NCBI GenBank assembly: GCA_949752795.1
Contig: OX457074.1
Span: forward strand, 33,155,980 to 33,219,979
Direction of reading: 5' to 3'
Source of the DNA: Hyperoodon ampullatus
Lineage: Eukaryota > Chordata > Mammalia > Artiodactyla > Ziphiidae
Length of the DNA: 64,000 nt
A model generated the notes under the pieces. The model searched no databases. It had not been told where the DNA came from and saw only the letters and a list, made by a program, of their open reading frames with translations. The position numbers and the translations under genes were made by a program. The number at the start of each line of letters is the position of its first letter. Position 1 is the first letter of the stretch. Shown here piece by piece: positions 1 through 12,533 of this stretch.

Positions 1-109
1 TCTCCTTCACCCTGGCAGCTCCAGCCTCCTGGACCCCATCCCGCCAGCCATCAGGCTCCCTTCTCAGGCTTCTGTACCTGCCACCCTCCTGCCTGGAAGG
101 CTCCTTCCC

Positions 110-460
110 ATCCACGTGCATAGCTCTCTCCCTCACGTCCTAAGAGTCTTGGCTCAAGTACCCCCCTTCTCGGTAGAGCTTTTCTCTGAGAAGCTTATTT
201 AAAGCTGCAGCCCATTCCCTGCACTCCTCACACGTCTCTTCGGTTTTCTCCGTATCACTTTCCACCTGCTGGACCACCCCACCATCTACTTATTGCTTGT
301 CGCAGTAGGATATCAGCTCAGGAAAGCAGGGGGTCTGTCTCTTTTGTTCACCACTGTGTCCCCAGCGCTTGGAACAGTTCCTGGTACAAGGTAGCTGCTT
401 GGGAAAGCTTTGTTGAGTGAATGTACACACACGTCATATGATACACATTGTCCTACCTGG
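110..460 (+). mobile_element. L2 LINE 3' end, sense
   Basis: CTGAGAAGCTTATTTAAAGC, GGTCTGTCTCTTTTGTTCAC, CTGTGTCCCCAGCGCTTGGA and GAGTGAATG form the typical L2 tail. Bases 1-110 show nothing identifiable. Confidence 0.55.
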
Positions 461-529
461 TGCTTTTCCCATGTAGCCATATTGGAGGTTGTTTCTCTTG
501 GAACACATAGGATCACTGCATCCTTTTAA

Positions 530-1570
530 GCAGCTGCAGGGTGTAAGGTCCTGTGAGTGTCGGTCATGAACTTAGCTATTTAGCCGGCCTTCCCTTGATG
601 GACGTTTGGGTGGTTTCTGGTCTTTAGCCAGAAACAGAGCTGATGTGTCCCACGTCTCTGCTTACACGGGGACACATCAGCACACCAGGAGTTCCTGGGG
701 TGTGGTAGCCACTTTTCATTCTCATCTGGACAGAAACTACCAAATTGCCTTCGGAAAAGGCCACATCTATTCACATCCCCCCACAGTGGTGAGAAGGCCT
801 GTTTCCCCCCATCCTAATCAATACGTGTGTTAGCAAACTTTTTGATCTTTGCCAACCTAATCAGTAAAAATTTTACAGATTTTCATCTGTTTCTTCTTTC
901 TTCTTTGCATTTGTTTATATGCCATTTCTATTTTTTCCTCTCTCTCTCTCTCTCTGTGAACCACTTGTTCATATGTTTTCCTAATTTAAAAAAATTGGTT
1001 TGTTGGTCTTTAACCTGAGGTTCACAAGTCCTATTTTTATCTTAAGCCCTTCAGTCCTTTGTTCATAACCCATCTTTCAAATATTTTCCTACCTTTTCAT
1101 TTGTATTTTGATGTCATTTTAGTATTTTTGGTATGGATAAAATTTAAATACTTATACAGTCAACCTCATCAATATTTTTATTTATGGCTTCTGAATTTTG
1201 TCTTAATTAGAAAAGCTTTTTCCTCTCCCAAGAGTACATGAAAAAATTACCTCATGTTCCTTTTTGTACTTTTACAGCTTTTCTGTTTCTTAAATATGTA
1301 TTTTTACCTTTAGTTGATTTTAGTATAAAGACATGAAGGAGGATTCAGTTGAACTTGTCCCCTCTGGGTTGGCCAGTTTTTCCAACAACATTTATTGAAT
1401 AATCCATCTTTCCCTCAGTGATTGGGAATTTCCCTTTCTTACACCTTAAATCGTTCTATGTTTTCCAATCTCTTTGAGGACTTTCTATTTCAGCTTGTTG
1501 ATCTGTCTGTCTATGTGCCAGAATCAAACTGTTTTCATTACTGCAGCTTTAAAAATCTCTTTTACTGTCT
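530..1570 (-). mobile_element. Degenerate L1M, antisense
   Basis: The order of familiar antisense L1 segments is kept: TTGATGGACGTTTGGGTGG (about 596), CCAAATTGCCTTCGG, CTTTTTGATCTTTGCCAAC, CCAACAACATTTATTGAAT, CTGTCTGTCTATGTGCCAG, CATTACTGCAGCTTTA. It covers the ORF2 end and 3' UTR of an ancient copy. The short open frames here are not genes. Confidence 0.7.
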
Positions 1571-3355
1571 GATAAGAGTGTAAGCCCCGAGGGCATTTCT
1601 GAAATATTTTTCTGGTGGCCACTGAGCCTTTTGGTGAGAATGAAAGTGATTTTCAGGTAGTAAAATTGCCCTCTTGTCTCTTGGGTGACCAGACTGGTGA
1701 GTGGAAGGCAGGCTCCTTGATCCTTTTAACTGATAAGCCCCGTTTCCTGGTAAAAGGTCCAACTCCATAACAAGGTGACAGCAATAATAAAAGCTACCTG
1801 TATCCCTTCACTTCCTGGAGGTGATAACGTGCCTGCCGCCTGAGGTGCTGAGGGTGTGCTGGGACTGGGGAACCTCCCTCAGATGTGACGGGAAGCCTCC
1901 GAACTTGAACTTGCCAGTCAGTCTGAGGGCACGCCCTTTCCACTTAGAAAAATGATACCAAAATAGAAGGAAAACGCAAAGCAGAAAGAAATTCCTCCCT
2001 TGTCACCCTTGGAATATGACTGGTGCCGAAGCTTCTGTCAAACGTTCCAGGAAACCGAAAGCCTGGAGCACGGGGCCAAGGCCGTGAGGCCGACGCAGGG
2101 CCAGAGCCGGGCAGAGCGGCCTTCCTCCGCCCGGGCTGCTTGAGTCGCTGGTCCCCGGTTCAGTGGGAGCTTGGTATGAAGTCAATGTTTGCAGTGGGTG
2201 AGGCGTGGGAAGCAAAACCAGATACATAGACATTTTTTCCTTCCCGGCTTCTTTCTCTTAGAATATTCCTGGTTGCCAGGAACAGGCCTCCATTGTACAC
2301 GCCCGCTCTGGACAGCTTGGCCGGGAGGCCGTCGGCCGCCCCAGGAGAGAGTGTGCGGGACCCCGGGGAACAGCTGCAAGAGCCCCCAGACCTCCCTGCA
2401 AGCATCTGTCCTGAACAATCGCCCAAACCTCAGGAGATGCCCAGAGCTTGGCACTCGCAGGCCCAGAGGGTAGATCCCACCTGAGTCTCCCACCCAGGCC
2501 GATGGGCACCACACACACTGGGCTCACCCCTTTCTCGAGGACCACGTGGACGTGTGTCTGAGATGGAGAGGGCGGGAGGGGATAATGGGGCTGGGGGGAG
2601 GAGGCGAAGGAGCTACGAGTACAGGTCAGGTGAGGCGGGCCCCCTGCCTCCAGGCCAGTGCCCCACACAACCGCCCCCCAACTTCAGTGAGGGCCCGGCT
2701 CAACTGACAGTTGTGAGAGACTTATTATAGGCCTTGGCTCATGGCGTGATGGAGGCCACGAAGGCCCACGGTCGGCTCTCCGCAAGCTGAAGAATCAGGA
2801 AAGCCTGTGGTCTAAATGAATCCGAGCTAAAGGCCTGGGAGTTTGGGAACCGATGGTGTAAGGGCTAGTCCGAGTCCAAAAGCCCAAGAAGCAGGAGCAT
2901 CAGTGCCAGAGGGCAGGGGAAGATGCGTGTCTCAGCTCAAGCAGAGAGAGAGAGAATTTGCCCTTTCTCTACCTTTTTGTTCTATTCAGGCCCTCAGCCC
3001 ATTGCATGAAGCCCACCTGCACAGGGGAGGGTGATCTTTATTCAGTCTATGGATTCAAATGCTAATCTCCTCCAGAAACACCCTCACTGACACCCAGAAA
3101 TAATGTTTTACCAGCTATCTGGGCATCCCTTAGCCCAGCCCAACTGATATATAAAACTATCACAGTTCATCCCCAGGGAGGTCTGGTAAAATGGGAGTTG
3201 GAGTCAAAAGATAAACGCGTGGCATCCTCTTCTCAATAGATCAGCTGACTGTGCAGTGCTCTTAGCTCTCACCACACACGTGCTCACCGAGTCAGGCTCC
3301 TGCCCGCTACCTGACGGGCATCGGCGGCACACGGCTGTCGAAAAGAGTAACTGAG

Positions 3356-3476
3356 GGACTTCCCTGGCAGTCCAGTGGTTAGGACTCCACGCTTTCACTG
3401 CCGAGGGCCTGGCTTCGATCCGTGGTTGGGGAACTAAGATCCCACAAGCCACGTGGCACGGCCGAAAAAAAAAAAA
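3356..3476 (+). mobile_element. Short CHR-type tRNA-derived SINE
   Basis: The element opens with the family's ACTTCCCTGGCAGTCCAGTGG start, has A-box-like and B-box-like segments and ends in an A run. Target-site duplication AGTAACTGAG flanks it at 3,346-3,355 and 3,477-3,486. It belongs to the short subtype (about 115 bp plus tail). Confidence 0.92.
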
Positions 3477-3509
3477 AGTAACTGAGATGATGTACATAGT
3501 AAGAAGGAC

Positions 3510-3640
3510 AGTTACAGTTGTGTCTGTTTACTATGAGTGTCCTACGTGCCAGGCATGCTCTAAGTCATTTGTGTGACTTCAATCCTCACAAAGCCCGAGA
3601 GGAAGGTATTTTTAATTGTTCCTATTTTTGTATATAAATC
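3510..3640 (-). mobile_element. MIR SINE, antisense
   Basis: TACGTGCCAGGCATGCTCTA followed by TCCTCACAAAGCCCGAGAGG is the antisense MIR core. Confidence 0.7.
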
Positions 3641-4695
3641 ACAGTGAAGTGCTAGGATTCAGTGAGCCTAAAGAAATGCCTAGCTCCTAGAAAAATCTCA
3701 GTAAATGTGGTGGCTGGAGCAGCTGCTCGTGCAGGCTCATAAGAGCCAACTGTGCGTGTCTCTTTCCAATGCCAAGTACAGCTGGCATGTTGCCAACTCC
3801 ACCACATTACGGTGGCAGCTTGAAATCGACCACGGTGGGAGTATTTACACCACAGAAATCAGCAGACACTACAAATCAGGACCCCTTTTCCTTTTTTTTT
3901 TTCCTGAAGAGCCCACTTCACCACCATGACTACTAAGATTATACTCCTATTGACCTAGAAATCATCTCAGACTTGGCCCCTACTAAAATCAATACACCCT
4001 CCCAGAGGGGACCCTCCCAGATGTCTTAAATGGAGGAAACATCTTCACTGTACTGCTAATAAAGTTCAATCAGAGAAGAGTTTTACTCCTGTGGGCTTCA
4101 ACCATGGGAGCAGGAGAACACCTGAGAGGGGTCTGTGCTCAGGGACAAGTGGTTTGGGGAACCTCCAGGTACAGGTGGGAAAGCCAGGGGTAATCTGTCA
4201 CCGCCAGGTAAGGGGGTGTTACGGTGCCTGCCACAGTAGTTTTCTGAATACGGCCTTGAAAACAAAGATGCTGCCTGGTAGCCCACACCTCTGCAGGAAC
4301 TGGGGAAAGTCACTTGGAAAACCTGTTCTTTTCTGTAAAGTAAGGGGATTTGATCTAGAAAGAGTTCTAGAAACCATCTAGCCCGTCACTGCCACATGCA
4401 AACACTATGTTCACAGAAAGCTCTGAAGACTGCAAATCATCGCCCAAGTGCAATTACCGTGATTTTCATGATGACACGTCTCCGTATTTTAGCATAAACC
4501 CAAGGGTGCGTTGTAAGGAATAAAGCCGACTTGATGTTTGGATGCGATGGCTCACGAGAAGAAAGAGACAGATCGTGTGCACATCTTAGCAAGCAATCAA
4601 ACCGTCACCAAGGACCCTGGGGTGATTGACCCTGTGCTGCTGCCCGCCCCCCCCGCCGGTTTGCAGTGACTTGTTATCGTTTCCCTGGCCACACG

Positions 4696-4710
4696 CCCCC
4701 CCCCCCCCCC
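4696..4710 (+). repeat. Pure C run (15 bases)
   Basis: A second C-rich run lies 50 bp upstream (about 4,647-4,656). The G-rich minus strand could form a quadruplex, and sequencing error in run length is also common here. Confidence 0.9.
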
Positions 4711-5160
4711 ATAGATTATGAGGTTATTTGAGGACAGGGCTCAAACTGTATTCATTTCTTCATTGAACAAACATTCGTTGAAACCTATGATGTGCTTCAA
4801 AGGGGATTAAAGGGGGATGAGACAAAATTATTCTGTTAGGGGCTCACTGGGAGAGGACGACAGAGAGAAAATCGGTGGGAAGTAACAGGAGAGAGGATGC
4901 CGTGGGGTCCTGGCTGGGCAGGTGTAATACGAAAGTGCCATGGAAGTTGAGAAAAGGCGGGGTTAGTAGGGGGTGGCTTTGGGGGGGATGGAAGATGCAC
5001 TGGATTGGGGGGACTTGGGACTGACGGTGGCAGTGATGTGACTTTACAGGAGAGACAGAGCCCCTGTGCTCACAGGAACTCTGATGCACTTGGAATAGTG
5101 AAGGGGACCCCCCGGGCCACAGCAGAAACGAAAGATGTGAGATTAGAGCTCTCCAAAGCT

Positions 5161-5390
5161 AAGACTGGGATTGACACATAGACACTATTATATATAAACT
5201 AGATACCTAATAGGGACCTGCTGTATAGCACAGGGAGCTCTACTCAATACTCTGTAATCACCTATATGGGAAAAGAATCTAAAAAAGAGGGGATCTATGT
5301 AGATGTATAACTGATTCACTTTGCTGTACACCCAAAACTAACCCAACATTGTAAATCAACTCTACTCCAATAAAATTTTTAAAAAAAGAA
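5161..5390 (+). mobile_element. 5'-truncated L1 insertion (3' UTR only), sense
   Basis: Artiodactyl/cetacean-type L1 3' end: GGGATTGACACATAGACAC, then GACCTGCTGTATAGCACAGG, then AATAAAATTTTTAAAAAAAG. The shared flank CTCTCCAAAGC on both sides is the target-site duplication. There is no coding part. Confidence 0.88.
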
Positions 5391-6807
5391 CTCTCCAAAG
5401 CCAGGCGAGCAGCACATCCAAGTAGGGCCCAGGGCACTACGGGCTGAGCTGAGCTGACGGCCAGGCCAGGCGGAGCTCAGGTCACCGCAGGGCCTGTGGC
5501 CGAGCGGGAGGGACAGATGCAGGGGTACCATGTGCTTGCCCCGACCCTCTGGCTGGGCCGGCTGCCTTGAGAGGCACATGCCGTACCCTGAGGATCTGGG
5601 TGCCTCCAGAAGGACCGCTGGCAGCTGGCCGCTCGGTTGCACCACTTTGGGATGTAACCCGAGGCCCCGGCATCCCGGAGCCTGGGGCCCTGGGCAAGCC
5701 GAGCAAGCCAGACACACAGCGAACATCATTCCTCAGCCTCACATGCCCCAAGCAGGATGTAGGCTCTATAGACTAGGCATCTCTGAGTGGGTGCCCAGGT
5801 AGTCCCAGCCCCTGCCAGGTGGGAGTGAGCACCCTGTCCTGAGGGCAATCAAAAAATGGCGATCCGTGAGGCTGTACTGGAGGGGCTTCCTGCATCAGAC
5901 CAGTGCAGAGGTTAATGGAGATGGTGCTTGCTTTGAACGCTGAAATTCTATCCTTCTGTGCAAGGGCATTCGCCACAGCTGGAGGTATTTATAGACCCAG
6001 AGTCTATTAATTCCCGCAATGGGAGTGCAGGCGAGGTTGCCAGGAGCTCAGAAAGCCTCGCTGCGTTTCCAGACGGGCCCTGTCCCACCTCGGTGCCCTG
6101 GGACCAGAGTACAGCACCTTACACAGGACATTTCATCATCTGTGCGTGGGGCCCCTCCCCCGACCACACAACAGGGACCCTTGTTCCCTACCCCTCGGGA
6201 CCCCCAGCTCGGAGCGCAGGGCTTCTCGGACAGGAGGCCCCACTAAGGACTGGGAACAGAATTAAAGTGAGCCCAGCACAGGCAGCCACCCATATCTCTC
6301 CTTCCAGCTGCTCTGCTTGCTGCAGCCCAGGCCCACACGTGAGAACTTTAACTCAGGAAGATGGCCCCAGAACCTGCTTCTCAGGCAGTGCACCTTTGAG
6401 GCAGGACCATGCAGCTCATGGGAAGGGGCGCAGCCCTGCGAGCTCAGCCCTTCCTTTCCCAGAAGGGGCTTCCACGGAGGCGATCAGATCTATAGAACAT
6501 CTCGGCGTCCATGGCTTCTTTGGGGAAGAAGAGCTGGTCCTCTCAGCTGGCTTAACTTTGAAGCATTGATGTGGTACATACAGGACCGGCCAAGAGCATC
6601 CCAGCCAAAGACTGTCTCCATCCAAATATTTCTTGTTTTTGACAGCTGGAGCATCTTCCTTAGGGACAGATCTCCTCTCGAGTTAGAGTTTGTTTCCTGT
6701 TGTGTTGAAGATGCCCTTTCTCATTCAGAATGAATTACAGACACAGGTGTCGACTCCACGTAGCAAATGTGATTCAGAAAAGAGAGATCATAGGTATGTT
6801 GAATATG

Positions 6808-6998
6808 TATATATATATTAAAAAATTTTTTTTTATTTTATTGAAGTGTAGTTGATTTACAGTGTTGTGTTAATTTCTTCTGTACAGCAAAGTGACTCAG
6901 TTATACATACATGTGCATTCTTTTTCACATTCTTTTCCATTATGCTTTGTCACAGGATATTGAATATAGTTCCCTGTGCTCTACAGTAGGACCTTGTC
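6808..6998 (-). mobile_element. L1 3' end, antisense
   Basis: It begins with the reversed poly(A) and TTTATTGAAGTGTAGTTGAT and ends near CTACAGTAGGACCTTGT. The flanks share GTTGAATAT. Strongly AT-rich simple sequence (about 7,060-7,165) follows to its right. Confidence 0.85.
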
Positions 6999-8112
6999 GT
7001 TGAATATTTATATTTTGAATGATTTTATATGCATGGAGAATTTGTTAGCTAAATCAGTGGCATATATATACATATGTATATATAATATATATTTTAATGT
7101 ATGAAATAATGCAGTGTAATATTGTAAATAATATATATTGATATTATATATAAAACAATATATGTTTATCTACTTTTTGTAATCACAGAGACCTTTGAAG
7201 TCATGCTGGGGTGAAGTCAAGGCAGGTGAAAGCTGGGTGGCCGGCCTGGAGGCCGGGAGGGGGCTGGGGCAGAGGGCGTGGGAGGGGCTCTGGAGGCTGG
7301 TCGGGCTCTTCCCCCACTTCCCTGCAGGAGGCTTAGCACACCCTCGGAGCTCAGCAGGCAAACCAGTAGTTTTAAGAAGGCCTACAATTAGCAATCCTCT
7401 AACACATGATTTAAAACCTTTCCCAAATGTAAATTGCTCTCTTCAGGAACCACAGTCCCCAGTGTCACGCCAGGGGTTGGGGTTTTAGTGCAAATCTTTG
7501 GTTCCCCCTCTGTAGAAACCCATCATGTCTCTCTAAGCAGCACCCCCTGCCTCGCCCCACCATCCAGCCCCTCCTCCCATCTTGTCTCAGGCCCCTTTCC
7601 TCCCTGTGCCCTTTGGCCAGTTGTCCACCCTAACCCCAGCCTTCACCCAAGTGATGCTGGGTGGCCCAATGTGCCCTTCGCTCCCCAGTCCCTCCAGCCG
7701 CAGACCCCCAGCTGGCATCTAGGGCAGAGGACCGAGGCGTTGAGGCGCAGACCTGTCCTCAAGAGGGCCCAGGAACCCCCGCAGCAATGAGGCCAAGTGT
7801 GTCCCAGGGCGGTGGCCAGGGCTGTCCATCCAGCCCCCAGAAGGCCCCCCCAGGGACGAAGCTGTAATCGGCGGGCATCGTAATGTGCGATCAACTTCAG
7901 CCTCACCCGGGCGGGATCTGAGCCCACCCGCGAGGTTCTCCCCTCTCCTCAGTCCCCACCCCCGCATTGACCAGGGAACCGGCAGCACAGGAAGAAACTC
8001 AGGACCCGGCTGAGGACCGGGAAGGGTGAGGTCACCACGCCAGGGTTCCAAGGAATTGACACTGAGGACAGGGAGGATGGGACAGCTTGGGGATGTGTAG
8101 CTGCAGGGTGAG

Positions 8113-8520
8113 CACGGCCGTGGAGCTGTCAGCAGGTGTCAGAGCCCACCCCCAAATCTGTATGTCCAAGTCCTAACCCCTGGTCCCTCGGGATGTGACC
8201 TTGTTTGGAAATCGGGTCTTTACAGAAGTAGTCAAGTTACAATAAGGTCATTAGGGTGGGCCCTGATCCAGTAAGACTGGTGCCCTTGTAATAGGGGAAC
8301 TTGGGGCACAGAGGCAGACACAGAGGCTGAAGGCGCCCATTACAAGCCAGGAGGCGCCCGGGGAGCAGACCCTTCCCTCCCAGCACTCGGAGGGAAGCAA
8401 CTCTGATGCCACCTTGATCTTGGATTCCAGCCCCCAGAACAGTGAGACGGCAAGTTTCTGCTGTCGAAGCTGCCGGGTCCGCAGCACTTTGTGACAACAG
8501 CCCTCGGAAACCAGTTCGGT
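8113..8520 (+). mobile_element. MLT1-like LTR relic (ERVL-MaLR), sense
   Basis: TCTGTATGTCCAAGTCCTAA, GTGACCTTGTTTGGAAATCG, TTAGGGTGGGCCCTGATCC, GAGACGGCAAGTTTCTGCTG and CACTTTGTGACAACAGCCCT follow the order of this ancient non-coding LTR. There is no internal region next to it, so it is a solo LTR. Confidence 0.7.
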
Positions 8521-8875
8521 GGGTGCGTGGCTCGTGCTACGGTGGTGGGACCCTGGGGCGTGGGGACCTGACTCCAGCTGTCCGGGCTGCTCGGCAGAGA
8601 TGGGCTGCTTCCCGATGCTTCTCGGGGCTCCGCCTCATCTTCTCAGCCGCCTGGATTCCCACCCTAGCAGGACAAGGTGACTCCCAATCTGACAACAGAC
8701 ACATCCCAAAGAGACACACCCTTGAGCCCCAGACCTTGATGAGTAAAGTGACTCTTTACTGCAGGTTTCCTTGATGGGGAGCCAGTGTGTGTTGTGTCCA
8801 CGTTTCCTGCAATTGCTGCTGTTGAGCCTTCTCTCCGCTTCCCACAAATCTCTTCTCTTTCCTCCCAGTTATTTT

Positions 8876-9187
8876 TTTAAATTAATTAATTAATTTATGT
8901 TTAGCTGCGTTGGGTCTTCGTTGCTGCCCGCGGGCTTTCTCTAGTTGCGGCCATCAGGGACTACTCTTGATTGCGGTGCGCAGGCTTCTCATGGCGGAGG
9001 CTTCTCTTGTTGCGGAGCACGGGCTCTAGGCGTGTGGACTTCAGTAGTTGTGGCACGTGGGCTCAGTAGTTGTGGCGCACGGGCTTAGTTGCTCCGCGGC
9101 ATGTGGGATCTTCCCGGACCAGGGCTCGGACCTGTGTCCTTTGCATTGGCAGGTGGATTCTTAACCACTGCAGCACCAGGGAAGCCC
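8876..9187 (-). mobile_element. Long CHR-2-type SINE, antisense
   Basis: Read in reverse it begins GGGCTTCCCTGGTGCTGCAG and carries the tRNA-like head and the long CHR-2 body with tRNA-unrelated sequence. Its A-rich tail appears here as TTAAATTAATTAATT. The flanks share TCCTCCCAG (C/T) T as target-site duplication. Confidence 0.9.
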
Positions 9188-9459
9188 TCCTCCCAGCTTT
9201 TTCTTTAAAAAACCCCAGATGCACTGCTTCTACCCTCTTCCCCCTCCCTTCTCTGCTCAAACTCTCAACTTCCTTCCCCTATGGGGTATTGCCCCACTTT
9301 TTTGTTAGACTTTTTCTTACGTAGATCAATTTAACTTCTCTTAACTTTTTCCTAATCTATTCTCCAGCCTCAGCCTTTGACCCATCAGAGCAACCAAGGC
9401 AGGGCCAGGAACCAGCCTGAGCAGACGAGAGGAGATCCCGCCCTCATGGTCCGGGAGCA

Positions 9460-9835
9460 GGTTAATACAAATACGAACCTTAATATTTATGTGATGAATA
9501 GTGCTGATAGTTGGATGATTGCTGAGGTTCTTCGTGGGAAGCTGCTTGTGCTACTGCTCCCAGGACACCTATTAAGGTGTATTTTGAGTGTGAAGCCCAT
9601 CCTTCCAATCAGAGACTAGGATACAAAGCTAAGCTTGATACAGCTGATCTAAACAATACACATACATTTATGTTAATTACTGGATATGGTATAGGTAACA
9701 GGATTCGTATCGTTAAGGCTAGTGCGAGGGCTAAGCTTGGTGCAGTAATAAATACAGATACTGACGATGTTAATGGTTGGAAAGGCTCCTTGATAAATAA
9801 TTATGTATATAATAGACGTAGGGGATAAATAGGAA
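9460..9835 (-). pseudogene. NUMT: nuclear copy of mitochondrial ND1 fragment
   Basis: Read on the minus strand with the mitochondrial code, the stretch gives ND1-like segments: LALALTMRILLPMPYPVINMN, then [10 protein letters not shown] and GWASHSKYTLIGVLGAVAQA, matching the middle of NADH dehydrogenase subunit 1. After that a frameshift breaks the reading near 9,540, and the following bases again resemble ND1 in another frame. Base composition also changes from the surrounding GC-rich DNA. The first part (near 9,835) fits the ND1 segment just upstream of that block. The ends are approximate. It is a non-functional nuclear insertion of about 375 bp, since the nuclear code and the frameshift prevent expression. 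Confidence 0.75.
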
Positions 9836-9972
9836 AATCACAAAATTTACATTTCTCTTTGTCCAGGCTTAACCTGTTTGTTCAGAGGTGCCCATAATCT
9901 CAGCCAGAACTCTGAATTCCCCAAACCACACACGTAAACCAATTTAAATGGCTACCAAATCTACTACCAACG

Positions 9973-10200
9973 CCAATGTTTCCTTTAAAACATATTTATT
10001 CTTTGATTTCACATGTAATGCATATTTACTCTAGGAAAAGTATACAGAGAAGCGAAAAGAAAAGAAAATTCTACTACCCGGTGATCACTCTGAGCGTTTT
10101 TGTGCGTATCCTTTCAGATGTGTTTTACTGAAACATACACATGAATATCTCTCTATCTGTGCGTACATGTTTACAAAGGTGTACTACTGAAGTGTTTATG
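9973..10200 (-). mobile_element. Old L1-like 3' end, antisense
   Basis: It resembles the ancient L1ME 3' end: CACATGTAATGCATATTTAC, AAAAGTATACAGAGAAG, then GTATCCTTTCAGATGTG. It is strongly diverged. Confidence 0.45.
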
Positions 10201-12322
10201 AAGGCGGCTCGAAGGGCGTGCTACTTTGTCAGCCCCTCGTCCATCGTCTCCCTGTCGAGAGGCTGTTGACACCATCACTCTCAGTGGCTGCTTTGGTCAC
10301 CGTGGAGGCATCTCAGACAAGTCATCCTCTGGGTGAGGAGGAGGGTGTGGGAGGGGAGGACAGGAGGGGGAATCGGGGTCGGTGGCATTGCCGCAGTCCC
10401 GTACACAGGTGCTCAGGAAAGGACTGTTGACGGATTAAAACATCAGAGAAAGACTTTTCAAAGAGTACTCTGTGAACTCAGGCTTGTAGGGTCATCTCAG
10501 TTTCAAGTGCTACATGCAACCACCAGCTGCCAGAACTTGCTAATGAGAGCCTCCACACACCCCAGGGGTCCCTTGAGGGGTGTTGGGGTGAAAGCGTCAG
10601 GCTTGTTTTATGGACACAGGATATTCAGTAAATCTGGACAGACTTGAGGAACCACCCACATTTGAGGGAACTTTTTAAACCAAACTTTCTGGGATTTTTG
10701 CATCACCACACAAAAATTTCCCATGATTTAGACAACCGAGAGGGAAAACAATACTGTTTTTCATGAAAAGTTGAATCTCTTGGCTCAGGGAGCAGGGGCC
10801 AGGGAACCATCATAAACGGAGCAGAATCATGCAGATGTGCCCACCTGCCTTTGCCAAGGTCAGATGCAAGACCACCCAAAGTGCTGCCTGGCACAGTGTC
10901 CGTGTGATGGCCAGCCGTGGTGGAGGCCAGGAGCGGGACGGCAGAGGCACTGTGTATCTTAATCAATGCCCCGGTGGCTGAAAATGAATGCTGAGACATC
11001 TGGCGTTTTTAATAAACATTCCAGGCCGTCCAGGGGCTCCTGGCCAGCCTGGGTGGATTTCAGAGGAAAGAAATAATTATCTTCTGGGATGCCCCCATTC
11101 CCAAAGATGGACCCTTGGTATCGTGTGTTCTTTGATGATTGGATAAGAAAGACACTCCAGTTGGGCAGCTCCCTCCTCCTCCGTTACCCTGAAGTCATCT
11201 CTGGGTGGCCACTAACCTCCCAGAGATGGGGTGGGGTGCAGAGACCCCCTCCCCTGCCCTGCCCCTCTCAGCGGGTTTGTTCACACCCTCCCTGTCCTAA
11301 GAAGCCCAGGCCTGCTTCAACTGCACAACTTGGGGTGGGGGGCTTATAAGGTCAACCCCTCCTTAGGTTGTACAGGAAAAACCTGGTACCTTTAGTGAGC
11401 TGGTATTAAGAACTACATCCCCAAACGCCGTTCCCGCCTCCCACGTTAAAGTAGATCCCATTTGCCTATTCAGGGTTCAGCCCTCGCCTTCCCAGCTGCT
11501 TCAAACTCCAGGCGTGCACGTTTCCACCTAGATTTTCAGTTCCCTGACCTCCACGGTTATGAACATTTTTGATCAAGGCCACCTCTGTAATAACAGGTTT
11601 AGTTCCACCTTTAGGTGGCATAAGAGATCCGGCTGGGGGTGGGACGTACTTGAGGTGAGGCCTGGCACTAGCTGGGCCTCACCTGTCCCAATGCCCACAC
11701 GTTTGCCAAGCACACGCCCTGCTTGGCTTCTCTTAAAGGGTGATCGCCCAGAAGTGGGCCGTCTGGTCCCTGCTTACGTGCCCGATAGCTTATTGGTTCT
11801 CCCTCTTTGAACAGGGTGACTTGTGAGAGAAAGTCATTCATCTTTAAGTCGAAAGGCCCTGATTTGTAAAAATTTTAAACACTGTGGTAAAATACACATA
11901 CATAAAATTTACCATCTTAACCACGTGTAAGTGCACAGCTCAGGGGCATTAAGTACATTCACACTGTTGTGCAACAATTCCCACCATCATCTCCAGAACT
12001 TTCTCACCTTCCCCATTTGAAACTCTGTCCCCATGAAACACTAACTCCTCAGGCCCCCGTCCCCCAGCCCCTGGCAGTCACCATTCTACCTTCTGTCTCT
12101 ACGGATCTGACTACTTTAGGGACCTCACATAAGTGGAATCATACAGTATTTACCCTTTTGTGATGGGTTTATTTCACTCAGCATAATATTTTCAAGTTTC
12201 GTCCCTGTGGTAACAGGTGTCGTCATCTCCTTCCTTTCTAAGGCTGAATGATATTCCATTGCATGTGTATCTACCACATTTTGTTTATCCATCATCTGTG
12301 GATGGACACTTCAGTTGCTTCT

Positions 12323-12444
12323 GGGACTTCCCTGGTGGTCCAATGGTTAGGACTCGGTGCTTTCACTGCCGTGGCCCGGGTTCAATCCCTGGTCCGGGAA
12401 CTAAGATCCCGCAAGCTGCGTGGCATGGCCAAAAAAGAAAAAAA
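12323..12444 (+). mobile_element. Short CHR-type SINE inside an old L1M
   Basis: It starts GGGACTTCCCTGGTGGTCCA, carries B-box-like GGTTCAATCCC and ends in a mixed A tail. The flanks share a short TGCTTC. It splits an antisense L1M. Confidence 0.92.
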
Positions 12445-12533
12445 CTGCTTCCACCTTCTGGCTATTGTGAATGATGCTGCTATGAACATGGGTGTGCAAA
12501 CATGGCTTAGGTTTTTTAAAAAATTGAACACTT

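Larger units (their letters stand above)
1571..8112. other. Intergenic stretch without a supported gene (apart from repeats listed)
   Basis: Parts near 2,000-2,700, 5,400-6,500 and 7,200-8,050 are GC-rich with some CpGs, which gives long chance frames on both strands. I see no coding pattern, no good Kozak start tied to a long frame and no paired splice sites. The region 7,050-7,165 is AT-rich simple sequence. Lines near 4,730-4,790 recall an L2/MIR tail. Confidence 0.6.

Noticed and set aside
3356..3476. tRNA-like A and B boxes in the SINEs
   Set aside because: They mark tRNA-derived SINEs. None folds as a full tRNA with an acceptor stem, so no tRNA gene is called.
5958..6569. 203-codon open frame on the plus strand
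   Set aside because: It begins at a GTG, not an ATG, in GC-rich DNA where stops are rare, and its composition (Ser/Pro/Gly-rich without domains) looks random. Overlapping frames of similar length exist in other phases.
9577..9828. 83-codon plus-strand frame
   Set aside because: It is the antisense of the ND1-derived NUMT, whose true reading is on the minus strand in the mitochondrial code.
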